A stretch of 64,000 bases of DNA from assembly GCA_965220485.1 (NCBI GenBank), contig OZ244832.1, positions 1,612,001-1,676,000 of the forward strand, in the 5' to 3' direction. Shown here piece by piece: positions 34,873 through 43,850 of this stretch (its first letter is position 1; each line of letters begins with the position of its first letter). The notes below the pieces were generated by a model, which had not been told where the DNA came from, did no database searches, and saw nothing but the letters and a program-made list of their open reading frames with translations. The stretch comes from Aldehydirespirator sp965220485 (lineage in GTDB: Bacteria > Actinomycetota > Acidimicrobiia > Acidimicrobiales > Aldehydirespiratoraceae). Made by a program: the position numbers and the translations under genes.

Positions 34873-35748
34873 CTACGGGGCGAGCAGGATGCGAGCCACC
34901 AGGTCCTGGCCGAAGGCGGTGACTATGGCCAGGTACACCAGGCCCGTCGCAGCCATCACCGCGGAGTACTGGCGCTCGCGCAGCGCGGCCCGAGCCACCA
35001 CCACGAGCAGAATGGTCATCGCCGTGCTGGCGACCCAGAACCAGCCGAGGAGCCCGTTGTAGCCGTCGTCGATGGTTCCGTTCAACACCGAGACCATTCC
35101 CGTGGGCCACAGCGTCACTACCGCCTCGGGCAGCCACAGCACGGCCGCGGCCCGCACCATCTGCAGCAGCGGCTCACGGGCCAGCCCGGGCTGCACCAGG
35201 TACCAGTGGCCCAGCAGCATGGCGCTCAGCACAGCACCGACGAACAGCGCCCCCACCAGGGTCCTGGCCACGGCCAGCCCGGTCGGCCCGCCAGCCGCCA
35301 AGGCTCCGAACAGGGTGGCGATCAGACCCACTGCGGCCACCCACAGGTCGAGCACGGGCGGGAACTCGGGTGCGTCGGGATCGAAACGGGTATCGGTCCT
35401 ATCGATCCCGGTCATCGCCACTACCCGGGCCGATCGGCGCTGGACCTCTGCTCGATGGCCCGCCACTCCCGCTGACCTGAGACGCACCGACTGGATCAAG
35501 GTCACGCCTCCTGCGCCGACAAGGATCGCCGACGTCACGTTGCGGGCCATAGCCGTCCAGTCACCGGACCAGCTCGACGCGCCGATAGCGCCGACCGCCA
35601 CCGAACCGGCCGCCAGCGCGAGGAAGATGCCCCTCATCAGCCAGCCGTAGCCGAGCCCCACTTCGCGCCGGCGGGTGGTCACCCACAGGAAGAACCACCC
35701 GCCCGCGGCCCATCCGACCAGCAAGGTGGCGGCATCTAGCTCGATCAT
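34873..35748 (-). CDS. Hypothetical multi-pass membrane protein
   Basis: 291 residues with about seven hydrophobic segments, e.g. LLVGWAAGGWFFLWV, GIFLALAAGSVAVGAIG, VLDLWVAAVGLIATLFGAL, LVGALFVGAVLSAMLLGHWYLV, MTILLVVVARAAL, AATGLVYLAIVTAFG. Between helices 3 and 4 is a soluble loop with no recognised motif. A histidine and tyrosine in the LLGHWYLVQPGL helix are notable but not diagnostic. It may be cotranscribed with the M24 peptidase upstream (81-bp gap). No function is proposed. Confidence 0.75.
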   Translation of the reverse strand: MIELDAATLLVGWAAGGWFFLWVTTRRREVGLGYGWLMRGIFLALAAGSVAVGAIGASSWSGDWTAMARNVTSAILVGAGGVTLIQSVRLRSAGVAGHRAEVQRRSARVVAMTGIDRTDTRFDPDAPEFPPVLDLWVAAVGLIATLFGALAAGGPTGLAVARTLVGALFVGAVLSAMLLGHWYLVQPGLAREPLLQMVRAAAVLWLPEAVVTLWPTGMVSVLNGTIDDGYNGLLGWFWVASTAMTILLVVVARAALRERQYSAVMAATGLVYLAIVTAFGQDLVARILLAP

Positions 35749-35829
35749 GCCGATGGGTCGGGCCGCTCAGGCGACGACGGTCTCGGCCGTTGCGACATCG
35801 ACCTCGACCACTCTGCTCGGCCCCGCAAG

Positions 35830-36933
35830 TCAGGCGACGACGGCCAGGCGGTGGTCGGCGCGGTTGAGCGGGTCGGGCCCGGCCGGCGACGCGGCCACGA
35901 TGTCCTCCAGGCGCGCCCCCCACCGACCGGGCACGTAGATGCCGGGCTCCACCGAGAAGGCGTTGCCCGCGATCAGCGGCTCGGGGTTGCCCTCCACGAT
36001 GTAGGGATCCTCGTGGGCCTCGGTACCGATCCCGTGGCCGGTGCGGTGCACGAAGTACTCGCCGTAGCCGGCCGCGGCGATGAGCGACCGGGCAGTCCGA
36101 TCCACGTCCTGGGCCGCCGTGCCCACCGCGGCGGCGGCCACCGCCGCGGCCTGCGCGGAGAACAGCACGTCGTAGAGTTCGCTGAACTCGGCGGGCGGCT
36201 CGGCGGTGTACACGCAGCGGGTGATGTCGGAGCAGTACCCCACGCCGTCGTCGCCGACCATCGTGCCCCCGAAGTCGCACAGCACGACCTCGCCGGCGCC
36301 GATCAGGCGGCTGCCGGGCTCGTGGTGGGGGCTCGCCGCGTTGGGGCCGGCCGCCACGATGGCGAAGTTCACCCGGTGGTGCCCCTCGGCGAGGATCTGC
36401 CGGCCGAGTTCGGCCGACACCTCGGCCTCGGTCCGGCCCACCAGCTCGGTCTCGCCCTGCTGCAGCCTGGCTGCGATCCGGTCCACCGCCGCGCCCGCGG
36501 CCCGCAGCCGCTCGATCTCGCCGGTGTCCTTCACCGAGCGGATCGGCGCGGTCACCTCCGACGCACGACGCCAGGACACCGACGGCGTGGCCTCCATCAG
36601 CTCCACCAGGAAACGGGACCACATCTGGTCCCCCACTGCAGCCGTTCGGGCCGAGCCGGCCAGATCGGCCACGATGGCCACCGGATCCTCGGTCTCGTCC
36701 CACGGCCTGATACCGAACACGTCCGGGCGCTCGGTCACCCGAGGGGCCTCCAGGCGGGGCACGACGAGAGTGGCCGCGGCGTCGCGGGGCACGACCAGCA
36801 TGGTGAGCCGCTCCAGCGGCATGGCCTCATACCCGCAGAAGTACGGCAGATCAGCCCCGACCGACAGCATCAGCACATCGACGCCTTGCTCAACCATCAG
36901 AGCCTGGGCCTGATCCAGCCGTTCAGCGAACAT
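35830..36933 (-). CDS. Xaa-Pro aminopeptidase-like M24 metallopeptidase
   Basis: 367 residues. N-terminal creatinase-type domain, then the pita-bread fold with all five metal ligands visible: LCDFGGTM (Asp), GYCSDITRC (Asp), YFVHRTGHGIG (His), FSVEPGIYVPG (Glu) and ARLEDIV (Glu). Likely removes N-terminal residues before proline, or hydrolyses related dipeptides. ATG 36933. Separated by only 9 bp from the LipB-LipA fusion upstream, so it is in that operon although a functional link is not evident. A short duplication of its last codons (TCAGGCGACGACGG) occurs downstream at 35768. Confidence 0.92.
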   Translation of the reverse strand: MFAERLDQAQALMVEQGVDVLMLSVGADLPYFCGYEAMPLERLTMLVVPRDAAATLVVPRLEAPRVTERPDVFGIRPWDETEDPVAIVADLAGSARTAAVGDQMWSRFLVELMEATPSVSWRRASEVTAPIRSVKDTGEIERLRAAGAAVDRIAARLQQGETELVGRTEAEVSAELGRQILAEGHHRVNFAIVAAGPNAASPHHEPGSRLIGAGEVVLCDFGGTMVGDDGVGYCSDITRCVYTAEPPAEFSELYDVLFSAQAAAVAAAAVGTAAQDVDRTARSLIAAAGYGEYFVHRTGHGIGTEAHEDPYIVEGNPEPLIAGNAFSVEPGIYVPGRWGARLEDIVAASPAGPDPLNRADHRLAVVA

Positions 36934-36942
36934 GGGCGCAGC

Positions 36943-38742
36943 CTAGATTCGAGCCCTGCCGGCGGAGACCGCGTTATCGGCGGAGGCCGCGGCGTCGGCG
37001 GCTTGGCGGGCGTGGTAGCTGGATCGGGTCAGCGGCGAGGCCTCGACGTGGCCGATGCCCATCGACTCGCCGATGCGCTTCCAGTTCTCGAACGCCTCCG
37101 GCTCCCACCAGCGGGCCACCGGCAGGTGCCGGGCAGTGGGGCGCAGGTACTGGCCGATGGTCACGATGTCGGTGCCCGCGGCGTGCAGGTCGGCCAGGGT
37201 CTGCACCACTTCGTCGTGGGTCTCGCCCATGCCCGCGATGATCGACGACTTGGTGGTCAGCCCCGCTTCCTTGGCCCGGGCGAGCACGGCAAGGCTGCGG
37301 GCGTATCCCGCGGAGGGACGCACGGCCCGCTGCAGGCGGGCCACGGTCTCGATGTTGTGGTTGAGGACGTCGGGGCGGACGTCGAAGACCGTCTGAAGGG
37401 CGTTGGGATCACCGCCCAGATCGCTTATCAGCGTCTCGACGCGGGCGTCGGGCAGGCGGCGGCGGACCGCGGCGATGGTCTCGGCCACGGCGGCCGCTCC
37501 GCCGTCGTCCAGGTCGTCGCGGGCCACCATCGTCACCACCACGTGCTGCAGGCCCATACGGACCGCAGCCTCGGCGACCCGGCCGGGCTCGTCGGGGTCC
37601 ACGGGCCCGGGCCGGCGGGTGTCCACCAGGCAGAAGCCGCACGCCCGGGTGCAGCGGTCACCCAAGATCATGAACGTGGCCGTGCCATCGTTCCAGCACT
37701 CCGAGATGTTGGGGCAGCCGGCCTCCTCGCACACCGTCACCAGGTCGAGGTCACGCAGGGTCGAGCGGATCTGCCGGAAGGTGGGACCGGTGCTGAGCGG
37801 GACTCGCATCCATTCCGGCTTGCGCGATCGGTAGGGCACCGGCTCGCTGCCATCGCCGCCATCGAGGCGGGCCTCCGACAGCCGCCCCAGCAGGCGGGGT
37901 GACACGCCTTCAGCCGCGGCACCGGCGGGCGTGCCGCCGTGGGTGGCCGCGCCGTTGGCGGCGCCGTTCCGGGTCGACTTGGCATCCGACATCGCCTTGG
38001 GATCCGACATCGACTCGGCATTCGTCGCGCCATTGACCGCGTCCCGGGTGAATTGGGCCATGTCGGTCACAGCCACCCGGTGGGCCACATCGGCCCGGTC
38101 TACGCGCCCATCCGAGCCCCACACTTCAGCGGCCCGGTTGGCCACGAGGTCCACAACTTCGCGCATCGACGCGCCCACGCCCTCGGCCGCCAGCGACGTG
38201 ACTCCCAGTCCGGTGATGCCGCAGGGCACGATGCGGTCGAACCAGCCGAGATCGGGATCGACGTTGAGCGCGAAACCGTGCATCGAGCGGGCCCGCGACA
38301 GCCTCACGCCGATGGCCGCGATCTTTCGGGGCCGCGCCCCGTCGGGCTCGACCCACACACCGGTGTGACGGTCGAGGCGCCCCGCGGCGAGCCCCAAGTC
38401 GGCCAGCACGTCGATCAGCAGCTGCTCTACACCACCCACGTAGGCGGCGGTGTCGGCCATCCCGCCGCCGCGCCGGCCGGGCACGGTGAGGATGGGGTAG
38501 CCCACCAGCTGCCCGGGTCCGTGGTAGGTGACCTCGCCGCCGCGGTCGGTTTCCACCACCGAGCCGCCCAGCGCTTCGACGTCGACCAGCAGATGCTCGC
38601 GCCGGCCCCGCCGGCCCAGCGTCACCACGTGGGGGTGCTCGAGCAGCAGCAGATGGCCGTCAGCGGAGTGCGCGTGGAGGCGGCGCTGCAGCGCCAGCGC
38701 ATCGTCGTAGGCCACACGGCCGAGCCAGCGGATCCGCAGCAC
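36943..38742 (-). CDS. lipA: Fused octanoyltransferase-lipoyl synthase (LipB-LipA)
   Basis: 599 residues combining both steps of endogenous lipoate synthesis. Residues 1-~215 are LipB: LLLLEHPHVVTLGRRG, GGEVTYHGPGQLVGYPI, the catalytic Lys in RKIAAIGVR and the catalytic Cys in IVPCGITGLGV. A low-complexity Ala/Asn/Gly linker (~235-280) follows. Residues ~295-590 are LipA: auxiliary cluster CEEAGCPNISEC, radical-SAM cluster CTRACGFC, and the end SSYHARQAAD (conserved Ser ligand region RSSYHA). Both active sites are intact. GTG 38742. It lies 29 bp after the E2 gene whose lipoyl domain it should modify, and Lpd precedes that. Separate genes are the norm, so the fusion is unusual. Confidence 0.95.
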   Translation of the reverse strand: MLRIRWLGRVAYDDALALQRRLHAHSADGHLLLLEHPHVVTLGRRGRREHLLVDVEALGGSVVETDRGGEVTYHGPGQLVGYPILTVPGRRGGGMADTAAYVGGVEQLLIDVLADLGLAAGRLDRHTGVWVEPDGARPRKIAAIGVRLSRARSMHGFALNVDPDLGWFDRIVPCGITGLGVTSLAAEGVGASMREVVDLVANRAAEVWGSDGRVDRADVAHRVAVTDMAQFTRDAVNGATNAESMSDPKAMSDAKSTRNGAANGAATHGGTPAGAAAEGVSPRLLGRLSEARLDGGDGSEPVPYRSRKPEWMRVPLSTGPTFRQIRSTLRDLDLVTVCEEAGCPNISECWNDGTATFMILGDRCTRACGFCLVDTRRPGPVDPDEPGRVAEAAVRMGLQHVVVTMVARDDLDDGGAAAVAETIAAVRRRLPDARVETLISDLGGDPNALQTVFDVRPDVLNHNIETVARLQRAVRPSAGYARSLAVLARAKEAGLTTKSSIIAGMGETHDEVVQTLADLHAAGTDIVTIGQYLRPTARHLPVARWWEPEAFENWKRIGESMGIGHVEASPLTRSSYHARQAADAAASADNAVSAGRARI

Positions 38743-38771
38743 CGGCCGATCAGCGGGCTGGAGCGATGCCC

Positions 38772-40199
38772 TCAGCGGATCTCAGCCTCCCAGTCGCGGG
38801 TCTCGATGAGTTCCTTGACCCGATGCAAGAACGCCGCCGCGTAGGCGCCGTCGAAAGCCCGGTGGTCCCAGGCCATGGCGAGCACGCCCACCGAATGGAT
38901 GGCTATGGACTCGTTGCCGTAGGAGTCGGTCACCACCACCGGCTTGCGGGAGACGCCGTCGGTGCTCAATATGGCCACCTGGGGCTGATTGATGATCGGG
39001 AACTGCATCATCGTCCCGTACTGGCCCGCGTTGGTGAGGGTGAACGTGCCCCCGGCCAGGTCGTCGGGTCCGAGCTTGCGGCTGCGGGCCCGGTTGGCCA
39101 GATCCACGATGTCACGGGCGACCTGACGGAGGCGCTTGCCCTCGGCGCCGTGGATCACCGGCGCCAACAGACCCTGGAAGTCGATATCCACCGCGATGGC
39201 GAGGTTCACGCCGGAGTGGACCACGATCTCGTCGCCACCGAAGCTGGCATTGAGATGCGGATAGTCGCGCAGACCGTCGATGACGGCTCTGGCGATGAAG
39301 GGCAGGTAGGTCAGGCTGAAGCCCTCCTCGGCCTTCCATGCCTGCTTGGCGGCCCGACGGACCATCTCCACACCCTCGTAGTCGACCTCGATGGCCGTGA
39401 GGACGTGGGGCGACGTCTGCTTGGACATCACCATGTGCTCTGCGGTGCGCCTCCGGATGTTGTTGAGGAGAACCACGCTGTCGCCGCTGCGGACGACGAC
39501 CGCCGGCACGGACGATCGTCTCTCCCGGCGTGAGCGCCGGGGCTCATCTCCAGCGGCGGCCGCAGGCGGGGGCTCAGCCGGAGCCTCAGCGGCAGCCGGA
39601 GCCTCGGCCGCGGCCGCAGCTCGGGCCCGTATGGCCTGCTCGACATCGGCGCGGGTGATGCGACCGCCCAGACCGGTGCCGGTCAGGGTGGACGGATCGA
39701 GGTCGTTCTCGCTGATCAGCCGGCGCACGACCGGCGACAGCACTATTCCCTCCGCGAAGCGGGCCGCCGCGGGTGGCGGCTCGACCGACTCCGGCGGCGG
39801 TTCGACTGCGTCGGACGGCGGGGCGGGCTCAGGCGGCTCCACCACCTCCTCCACCCACTCAGCAGCCGGCGGCTCCACCACCTCCTCCACCCGCTCAGCA
39901 GCCGGCGGCTCCACTGCTTCCTGCACCGGCTCAGCAGCGGGCGGCTCTGCCGGCGGGGACTCTCCCGCCTCGCCGACCCGGGCCAGGACCTGCCCGACCT
40001 CCACCAGGTCACCCTCATTGGCAAGGATCTCGGCCAGCACGCCCGCCACCGGGGAGGGCACCTCGGTGTCTACCTTGTCGGTGGATATCTCGAAGAGCGC
40101 CTCGTCCAGGGCGACCTCGTCACCGACCTGCTTGAACCATCGGGTGATGGTGCCCTCGGTGACCGTCTCACCGAGTTGCGGCATCGTGACGTCGGCCAT
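38772..40199 (-). CDS. 2-oxoacid dehydrogenase E2 (dihydrolipoamide acyltransferase)
   Basis: 475 residues. One lipoyl domain (residues 1-75; TDKVDTEVPSPVAGVL with the target lysine), a Pro/Glu/Ala-rich swivel linker with a repeated VEPPAAE unit, a peripheral-subunit-binding domain (LSPVVRRLISENDLDPSTL, GTGLGGRITRADVEQA) and the catalytic domain ending WDHRAFDGAYAAAFL (HxxxDG). ATG 40199 is preceded by GGGGAGAG. Could serve pyruvate or 2-oxoglutarate dehydrogenase; the only E1 in the window is the homodimeric pyruvate type (AceE, 54144), which makes a pyruvate role plausible. In one operon with Lpd and LipB-LipA. Confidence 0.93.
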   Translation of the reverse strand: MADVTMPQLGETVTEGTITRWFKQVGDEVALDEALFEISTDKVDTEVPSPVAGVLAEILANEGDLVEVGQVLARVGEAGESPPAEPPAAEPVQEAVEPPAAERVEEVVEPPAAEWVEEVVEPPEPAPPSDAVEPPPESVEPPPAAARFAEGIVLSPVVRRLISENDLDPSTLTGTGLGGRITRADVEQAIRARAAAAAEAPAAAEAPAEPPPAAAAGDEPRRSRRERRSSVPAVVVRSGDSVVLLNNIRRRTAEHMVMSKQTSPHVLTAIEVDYEGVEMVRRAAKQAWKAEEGFSLTYLPFIARAVIDGLRDYPHLNASFGGDEIVVHSGVNLAIAVDIDFQGLLAPVIHGAEGKRLRQVARDIVDLANRARSRKLGPDDLAGGTFTLTNAGQYGTMMQFPIINQPQVAILSTDGVSRKPVVVTDSYGNESIAIHSVGVLAMAWDHRAFDGAYAAAFLHRVKELIETRDWEAEIR

Positions 40200-40221
40200 C
40201 AGAAACTCTCCCCGCCTGAAA

Positions 40222-41631
40222 TCAACCGTGAAGCGAGCGACCCGTCAGCGACAGGGCCGTCTCGCCGAACAGCTCGCTCATGGTCGGATGGGGCTGGATC
40301 AGGCGGGCAACATCGTCCACGGTGGCCTCCCAGTTCACGGCCAGATAGGCTTGGCCCAACTGCTCGGTGACCCACGGCCCAGCCATGTGAACGCCGAGGA
40401 TCCGGCCGCCGGTGCCGTCGGCCTGCTTCTCTGCGACCACCTTCACCAAGCCCTCGGTCTCGCCGATTATCTGCGCCCGGCCGTTGGCCATGTAGCGGTG
40501 TATCGAGGTCACCACATCGAAGCCGGCATCGACCGCGCTCTCCTCGGTGTGCCCGGCAAAGGCCACCTCGGGGTGGCAGTAGATGCACCAGGGCGTGCCG
40601 TGGTAGTCGAGAGGCTCGGGGTCCTCGCCGAGGATGTCACAGACCACGAGCATGCCCTCGGCGAAGGCGGTGTGGGCCAGCTGCGGGCTGTCGACCACGT
40701 CACCCACAGCCCACACGCCCTCGGCGGTCGTGCGACAGAGGTTGTCGACCGCCACGAAGCCACGGGCGTCGACCTCCACTCCGGCAGCGTCGAGTCCCAG
40801 GCCTTCGGTGTGAGGCCGACGACCCACGGCCACCACAACCAACTCCACGTCGACCTGCTTGCCCTCCCCGAAGGAGACGACCGTTCCGGAGCGGTCCGGG
40901 CGGGGCTCGTGCCCGTGCACCGTCACGCCGGTATGCACGTCGATGCCCCGCTTGCGGAACGACCGCCGCACGACCTTGGCAACCTCGGTGTCGCAGCCGG
41001 TCAGAATGTTGGGAAGGGCCTCCAGCACGGTGACCTTGGTGCCCAAGTCGCCCATCATCGACGCGAACTCGCAGCCGATGGCTCCGCCGCCGATGACCGC
41101 AGCCTCCGCGGGCAGGCTTCCTATCGAGAACAGCTCGTCGGAGGTGACCACCAGCTCGCCGTCGATGTCGAAGCCGCCGATGGTACGGGGGGTTGATCCG
41201 GTGGCCAGGATGATCGAACCCGCCGCCAGCGTCTGCGCAGCGCCGTCGGCCCCGGTCACCTGCACCGTGCCGGAGGGGCCGAAGGAGCCGACACCTGAGT
41301 AGACGGTCACCTTGCGCTGTCCCATCACTGAGGACAGCCCGGCCAGCATCTTGTCGATCACCCGCTGCTTGCGTTCCAGCACCGCGGACCAGTCGAGGCT
41401 GGGCTCGCCCGCACCCACCCCGAACTCGGCTGCCCTGGCCACGGTGCGGTAAACCGAGGCCGCCTCCAGCAGCTCCTTGGCCGGGATGCAGCCGACGTGC
41501 AGGCAGGTGCCGCCCACCTTGTGCTTCTCCACCACCGCGATGTCGAGGCCGGCGCTGGCGCCATAAAGGGCCGCCGCGTAGCCGCCGGGTCCGCCGCCTA
41601 TGACGATCACATCGTGTACTGAGTCGCTCAC
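40222..41631 (-). CDS. lpdA: Dihydrolipoyl dehydrogenase (E3)
   Basis: 469 residues. FAD/NAD flavoprotein that reoxidises the dihydrolipoyl arm. VIVIGGGPGGYAAALYGASA (FAD site), redox pair in GGTCLHVGCIPAK, EAAVIGGGAIGCEFASMMGD (NAD site), VWAVGDVV, and the C-terminal interface HPTMSELFGE. GTG 41631 has GGGGAGA upstream; the longer in-frame reading to 41814 has no related sequence. First gene of the lpd-E2-lipBA-M24 run (22-bp gap to E2). Confidence 0.95.
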   Translation of the reverse strand: MSDSVHDVIVIGGGPGGYAAALYGASAGLDIAVVEKHKVGGTCLHVGCIPAKELLEAASVYRTVARAAEFGVGAGEPSLDWSAVLERKQRVIDKMLAGLSSVMGQRKVTVYSGVGSFGPSGTVQVTGADGAAQTLAAGSIILATGSTPRTIGGFDIDGELVVTSDELFSIGSLPAEAAVIGGGAIGCEFASMMGDLGTKVTVLEALPNILTGCDTEVAKVVRRSFRKRGIDVHTGVTVHGHEPRPDRSGTVVSFGEGKQVDVELVVVAVGRRPHTEGLGLDAAGVEVDARGFVAVDNLCRTTAEGVWAVGDVVDSPQLAHTAFAEGMLVVCDILGEDPEPLDYHGTPWCIYCHPEVAFAGHTEESAVDAGFDVVTSIHRYMANGRAQIIGETEGLVKVVAEKQADGTGGRILGVHMAGPWVTEQLGQAYLAVNWEATVDDVARLIQPHPTMSELFGETALSLTGRSLHG

Positions 41632-41678
41632 AGCGTTCTCCCCGGTCGCGGGCGAAACCCTACAGGGTTGGGGAAGCC

Positions 41679-41771
41679 TCAGAACCTGCCCATCACTACC
41701 TGGACGGTGAAGGCCACCAGGATGGCGAGACCGCACAACAGCGCGGTGAGAATCAGCTTGCGAGTGCTCAT
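41679..41771 (-). CDS. 30-residue single-helix membrane peptide
   Basis: MSTRKLILTALLCGLAILVA followed by FTVQVVMGRF: a short basic N-terminus and one membrane helix. Its ATG overlaps the TGA of the LapA-like gene upstream (ATGA), which is the main evidence that it is translated. No family recognised; it may be a partner of the preceding small membrane protein. Confidence 0.5.
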   Translation of the reverse strand: MSTRKLILTALLCGLAILVAFTVQVVMGRF

Positions 41772-42088
41772 GATCCGCGGCGGCGCCGGCGGCGGCCGAC
41801 CACCCAGCCGACAACTTCGCTGAGTACCGCTCCCGCGACGGCAGCGACGATGATCACCGCCCACAGCGGGCCGTCCACCTCGACGAACCACCACTTCACG
41901 GGAACCTCGCTGCCGTTCTGTACGACGAAGACGATCAGCGCGGCCGCGACGACGAGGGCGAGAACCACACCGGGACGGATCGACCACTTCCTTCCCGCAG
42001 GCTTGATGCTGCGACCGCCGGTGCCGGGGTCGCCGGGGGATCCGGCGTCGAAGGGGCTTCCGTCCGAGGGGGTCAGATCTTCATCCAC
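41768..42088 (-). CDS. LapA-domain small membrane protein
   Basis: 106 residues: a polar N-terminus with SIKPAGRKWSIRP, then two membrane helices separated by a short loop (GVVLALVVAAALIVFVVQNG; VPVKWWFVEVDGPLW; AVIIVAAVAGAVLSEVVGWV) and a basic end GRRRRRRGS. The FVVQNGSEVPVKWWF pattern is that of the LapA/YciM-like DUF1049 family (assembly factors in lipopolysaccharide or envelope biology elsewhere; role in actinobacteria unknown). Divergent from the epimerase gene. Confidence 0.75.
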   Translation of the reverse strand: MDEDLTPSDGSPFDAGSPGDPGTGGRSIKPAGRKWSIRPGVVLALVVAAALIVFVVQNGSEVPVKWWFVEVDGPLWAVIIVAAVAGAVLSEVVGWVVGRRRRRRGS

Positions 42089-42150
42089 GTCAGCCCTCTA
42101 TCTCTCCGGCACGGCCGGGGGGATGCTAGACCAATCGCAGTGGTACAGCG

Positions 42151-43056
42151 ATGCGGGTAGCGGTCACGGGCTCCACCGGGCTCATCGGCCGTGCCCTGGT
42201 CGAGCGTCTGGCTTCCGGTGGACACCAGCCGGTGCGGGTGGTGAGGGCGACCGGCGCGCCCGACCAGCAGGGTCCCGTCGTGAGCTGGGACCCCACTGAG
42301 AACCAGATAGAGGGTGAAGCCTTGGAGGGCGTCGACGCAGTGGTGCACCTGGCCGGCGAGCCCATAGCGGCCCGGCGGTGGTCGGACGAGCAGAAAAAGC
42401 GGATCGCGAACAGCCGAACGCAAGGCACGGCGTTGCTGGCCGGTGCGTTGGCCCGCCTCGACCAGCCGCCCGGCGTGCTGGTGTCGGCATCGGCCATCGG
42501 CTACTACGGCGACCGGGGCGATGAGCGTCTAGACGAAGCGTCAAGCGGAGGCGACGGCTTCCTGGCCGACGTGTGCCGAGCCTGGGAGGCAGCTGCCGAT
42601 CCGGCCCGCGACGCCGGCATCCGGGTCGCCCATCCCCGCACCGGCGTGGTGCTGAGCCAGTCCGGGGGTGCCTTGGCCGAGATGCTCCCCTTCTTCCGGC
42701 TTGGGCTGGGGGGTCGCATCGGCCGCGGCCGCCAGTGGGTGAGCTGGATCACGCTGCACGACGAGGTCGAGGCCCTGCTCTGGCTGCTGACGGCCGACGT
42801 GGAGGGACCGGTGAACCTCACCGCGCCCGAACCGGTCACGAACCGCCAGCTGACGGCGGCCCTGGGGAGGACCCTGCGCCGTCCCACGCTGCTGCCAACG
42901 CCCAAGCCAGCCCTGTGGGCTCGCCTCGGCCGTGAACTCACCGAGGCCCTGCTCTACAGCAGCACCCGGGTAGAGCCGGCCGTGCTAACCCGCCGGGGCT
43001 TCGGCTTCGCCCACCCCGACATCGCCACCGGCCTCAACGACGTGCTCGCCCACTGA
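42151..43056 (+). CDS. TIGR01777-type NAD(P)-dependent epimerase-like protein
   Basis: 301 residues. Extended short-chain dehydrogenase with the N-terminal nucleotide site VAVTGSTGLIGRALVERL, then VVHLAGEPIAARRW, LVSASAIGYYGDRGDERL (Ser/Tyr region), VSWITLHDEVEALL and a C-terminal LRRPTLLPTPKPAL motif characteristic of the YfcH/SDR39U1-like family. Its substrate is unknown. ATG 42151. A ~100-bp fragment of a second copy (SSDERLDESSSGGSDFLAPV, versus RGDERLDEASSGGDGFLADV here) is embedded at 52051-52147. Confidence 0.9.
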   Translation: MRVAVTGSTGLIGRALVERLASGGHQPVRVVRATGAPDQQGPVVSWDPTENQIEGEALEGVDAVVHLAGEPIAARRWSDEQKKRIANSRTQGTALLAGALARLDQPPGVLVSASAIGYYGDRGDERLDEASSGGDGFLADVCRAWEAAADPARDAGIRVAHPRTGVVLSQSGGALAEMLPFFRLGLGGRIGRGRQWVSWITLHDEVEALLWLLTADVEGPVNLTAPEPVTNRQLTAALGRTLRRPTLLPTPKPALWARLGRELTEALLYSSTRVEPAVLTRRGFGFAHPDIATGLNDVLAH

Positions 43057-43145
43057 GTCAGCCGTCCACAGGTTGCATTCACAATATAGAATGATACTAT
43101 TTTTCATGCATAACTAGGCAGAAGTAGACCACCCAAGCATCCAAG

Positions 43146-43457
43146 GTGACAGCCATGAGATCAACCACTGAGGCAATCCGGTCATGGCACCGCCGACTGG
43201 TGGGTGCGAGAGGATCGGTGCGTACGCGGTTCAGCGACGAGGAGTTGTCCGTCCTCGACCGGCTCGTGTCCGACGGGATCGGCACCAGCCGGGAGAACGT
43301 CATCCGTCAGGCGGTTGGCTGGTACGACGACGCGCTCAGGCGGCATCGTGTCGGCAAGGCCATAGAAGACCACTACTTGCGGCACCCCCAGACCGAGGCC
43401 GACCATGCCCAAGCGATGGCCAACGCCATCGCATTGACTGATGCCGAGCCGTGGTAG
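43146..43457 (+). CDS. Ribbon-helix-helix-type antitoxin (pairs with PemK/MazF)
   Basis: 103 residues from GTG 43146 (ATG 43155 is also possible). The core RFSDEELSVLDRLVSDGIGT then SRENVIRQAVGWYDDALRRH has the RHH pattern of small DNA-binding antitoxins; the C-terminal tail (KAIEDHYLRHPQTEADHAQA...) would bind the toxin. Its stop overlaps the toxin start by 7 bases. AT-rich sequence upstream (43080-43125) probably holds the autoregulated promoter. A near-identical copy sits at 49833-50159. Confidence 0.8.
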   Translation: MTAMRSTTEAIRSWHRRLVGARGSVRTRFSDEELSVLDRLVSDGIGTSRENVIRQAVGWYDDALRRHRVGKAIEDHYLRHPQTEADHAQAMANAIALTDAEPW

Positions 43458-43762
43458 CCCAAGGCGAACTGTGGCTTCTCGAGGCGCCAAGCCACAAGGC
43501 CCGGCCAGTCTTGGTCGTTACGCGCAGCCAAGCAATCGACGCGCTGGCCGCTGTGGTGGTGGCGCCGGTGAGCAGCACCGAGAGACGAATCCCGACATGC
43601 ATGCCCGTCGGACCTGAAGAGGGTTTGGACCACGACAGCGTCGCTTCGTTCGACAATCTCGCGGTCGTGCCAAAGTCCCTACTGACGGCGCGTCTGGGCA
43701 TGCTCAAGCCAGAAGGGGTCCAGCGCATGTGTGGCGCCCTAAACGCCCTCGCGGACTGCTGA
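43451..43762 (+). CDS. PemK/MazF-family toxin (endoribonuclease)
   Basis: 103 residues from GTG 43451, overlapping the antitoxin. PemK/MazF-fold features: VAQGELWLLEAPSHKARPVLVVTRSQA (catalytic Arg region KARPVLVV), VVVAPVSSTERRIPT and a central SVASFDNLAVVPKSLL (the conserved D/N before LR-type strand) with LTARLGML. Such toxins cleave mRNA or tRNA. The overlap with the antitoxin and the family combination support a type II module. Confidence 0.85.
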   Translation: MVAQGELWLLEAPSHKARPVLVVTRSQAIDALAAVVVAPVSSTERRIPTCMPVGPEEGLDHDSVASFDNLAVVPKSLLTARLGMLKPEGVQRMCGALNALADC

Positions 43763-43805
43763 CCCGCCCACTCAGCCGATGTGTGCCGCTCTAGCCGAGT
43801 ACTTG

Positions 43806-43850
43806 TCGTTTCACGGTAGCCCAAGGCAAGATTCTTACGGTAGAAGCTCC
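43806..43850. repeat. Two degenerate ~23-nt TTTCACGGTAG units
   Basis: GTTTCACGGTAGCCCAAGGC and ATTCTTACGGTAGAAGCTCC are two units of the ~23-nt degenerate repeat that occurs four to five times at 51926-52041. The inverted-repeat element begins immediately after them. Confidence 0.6.
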
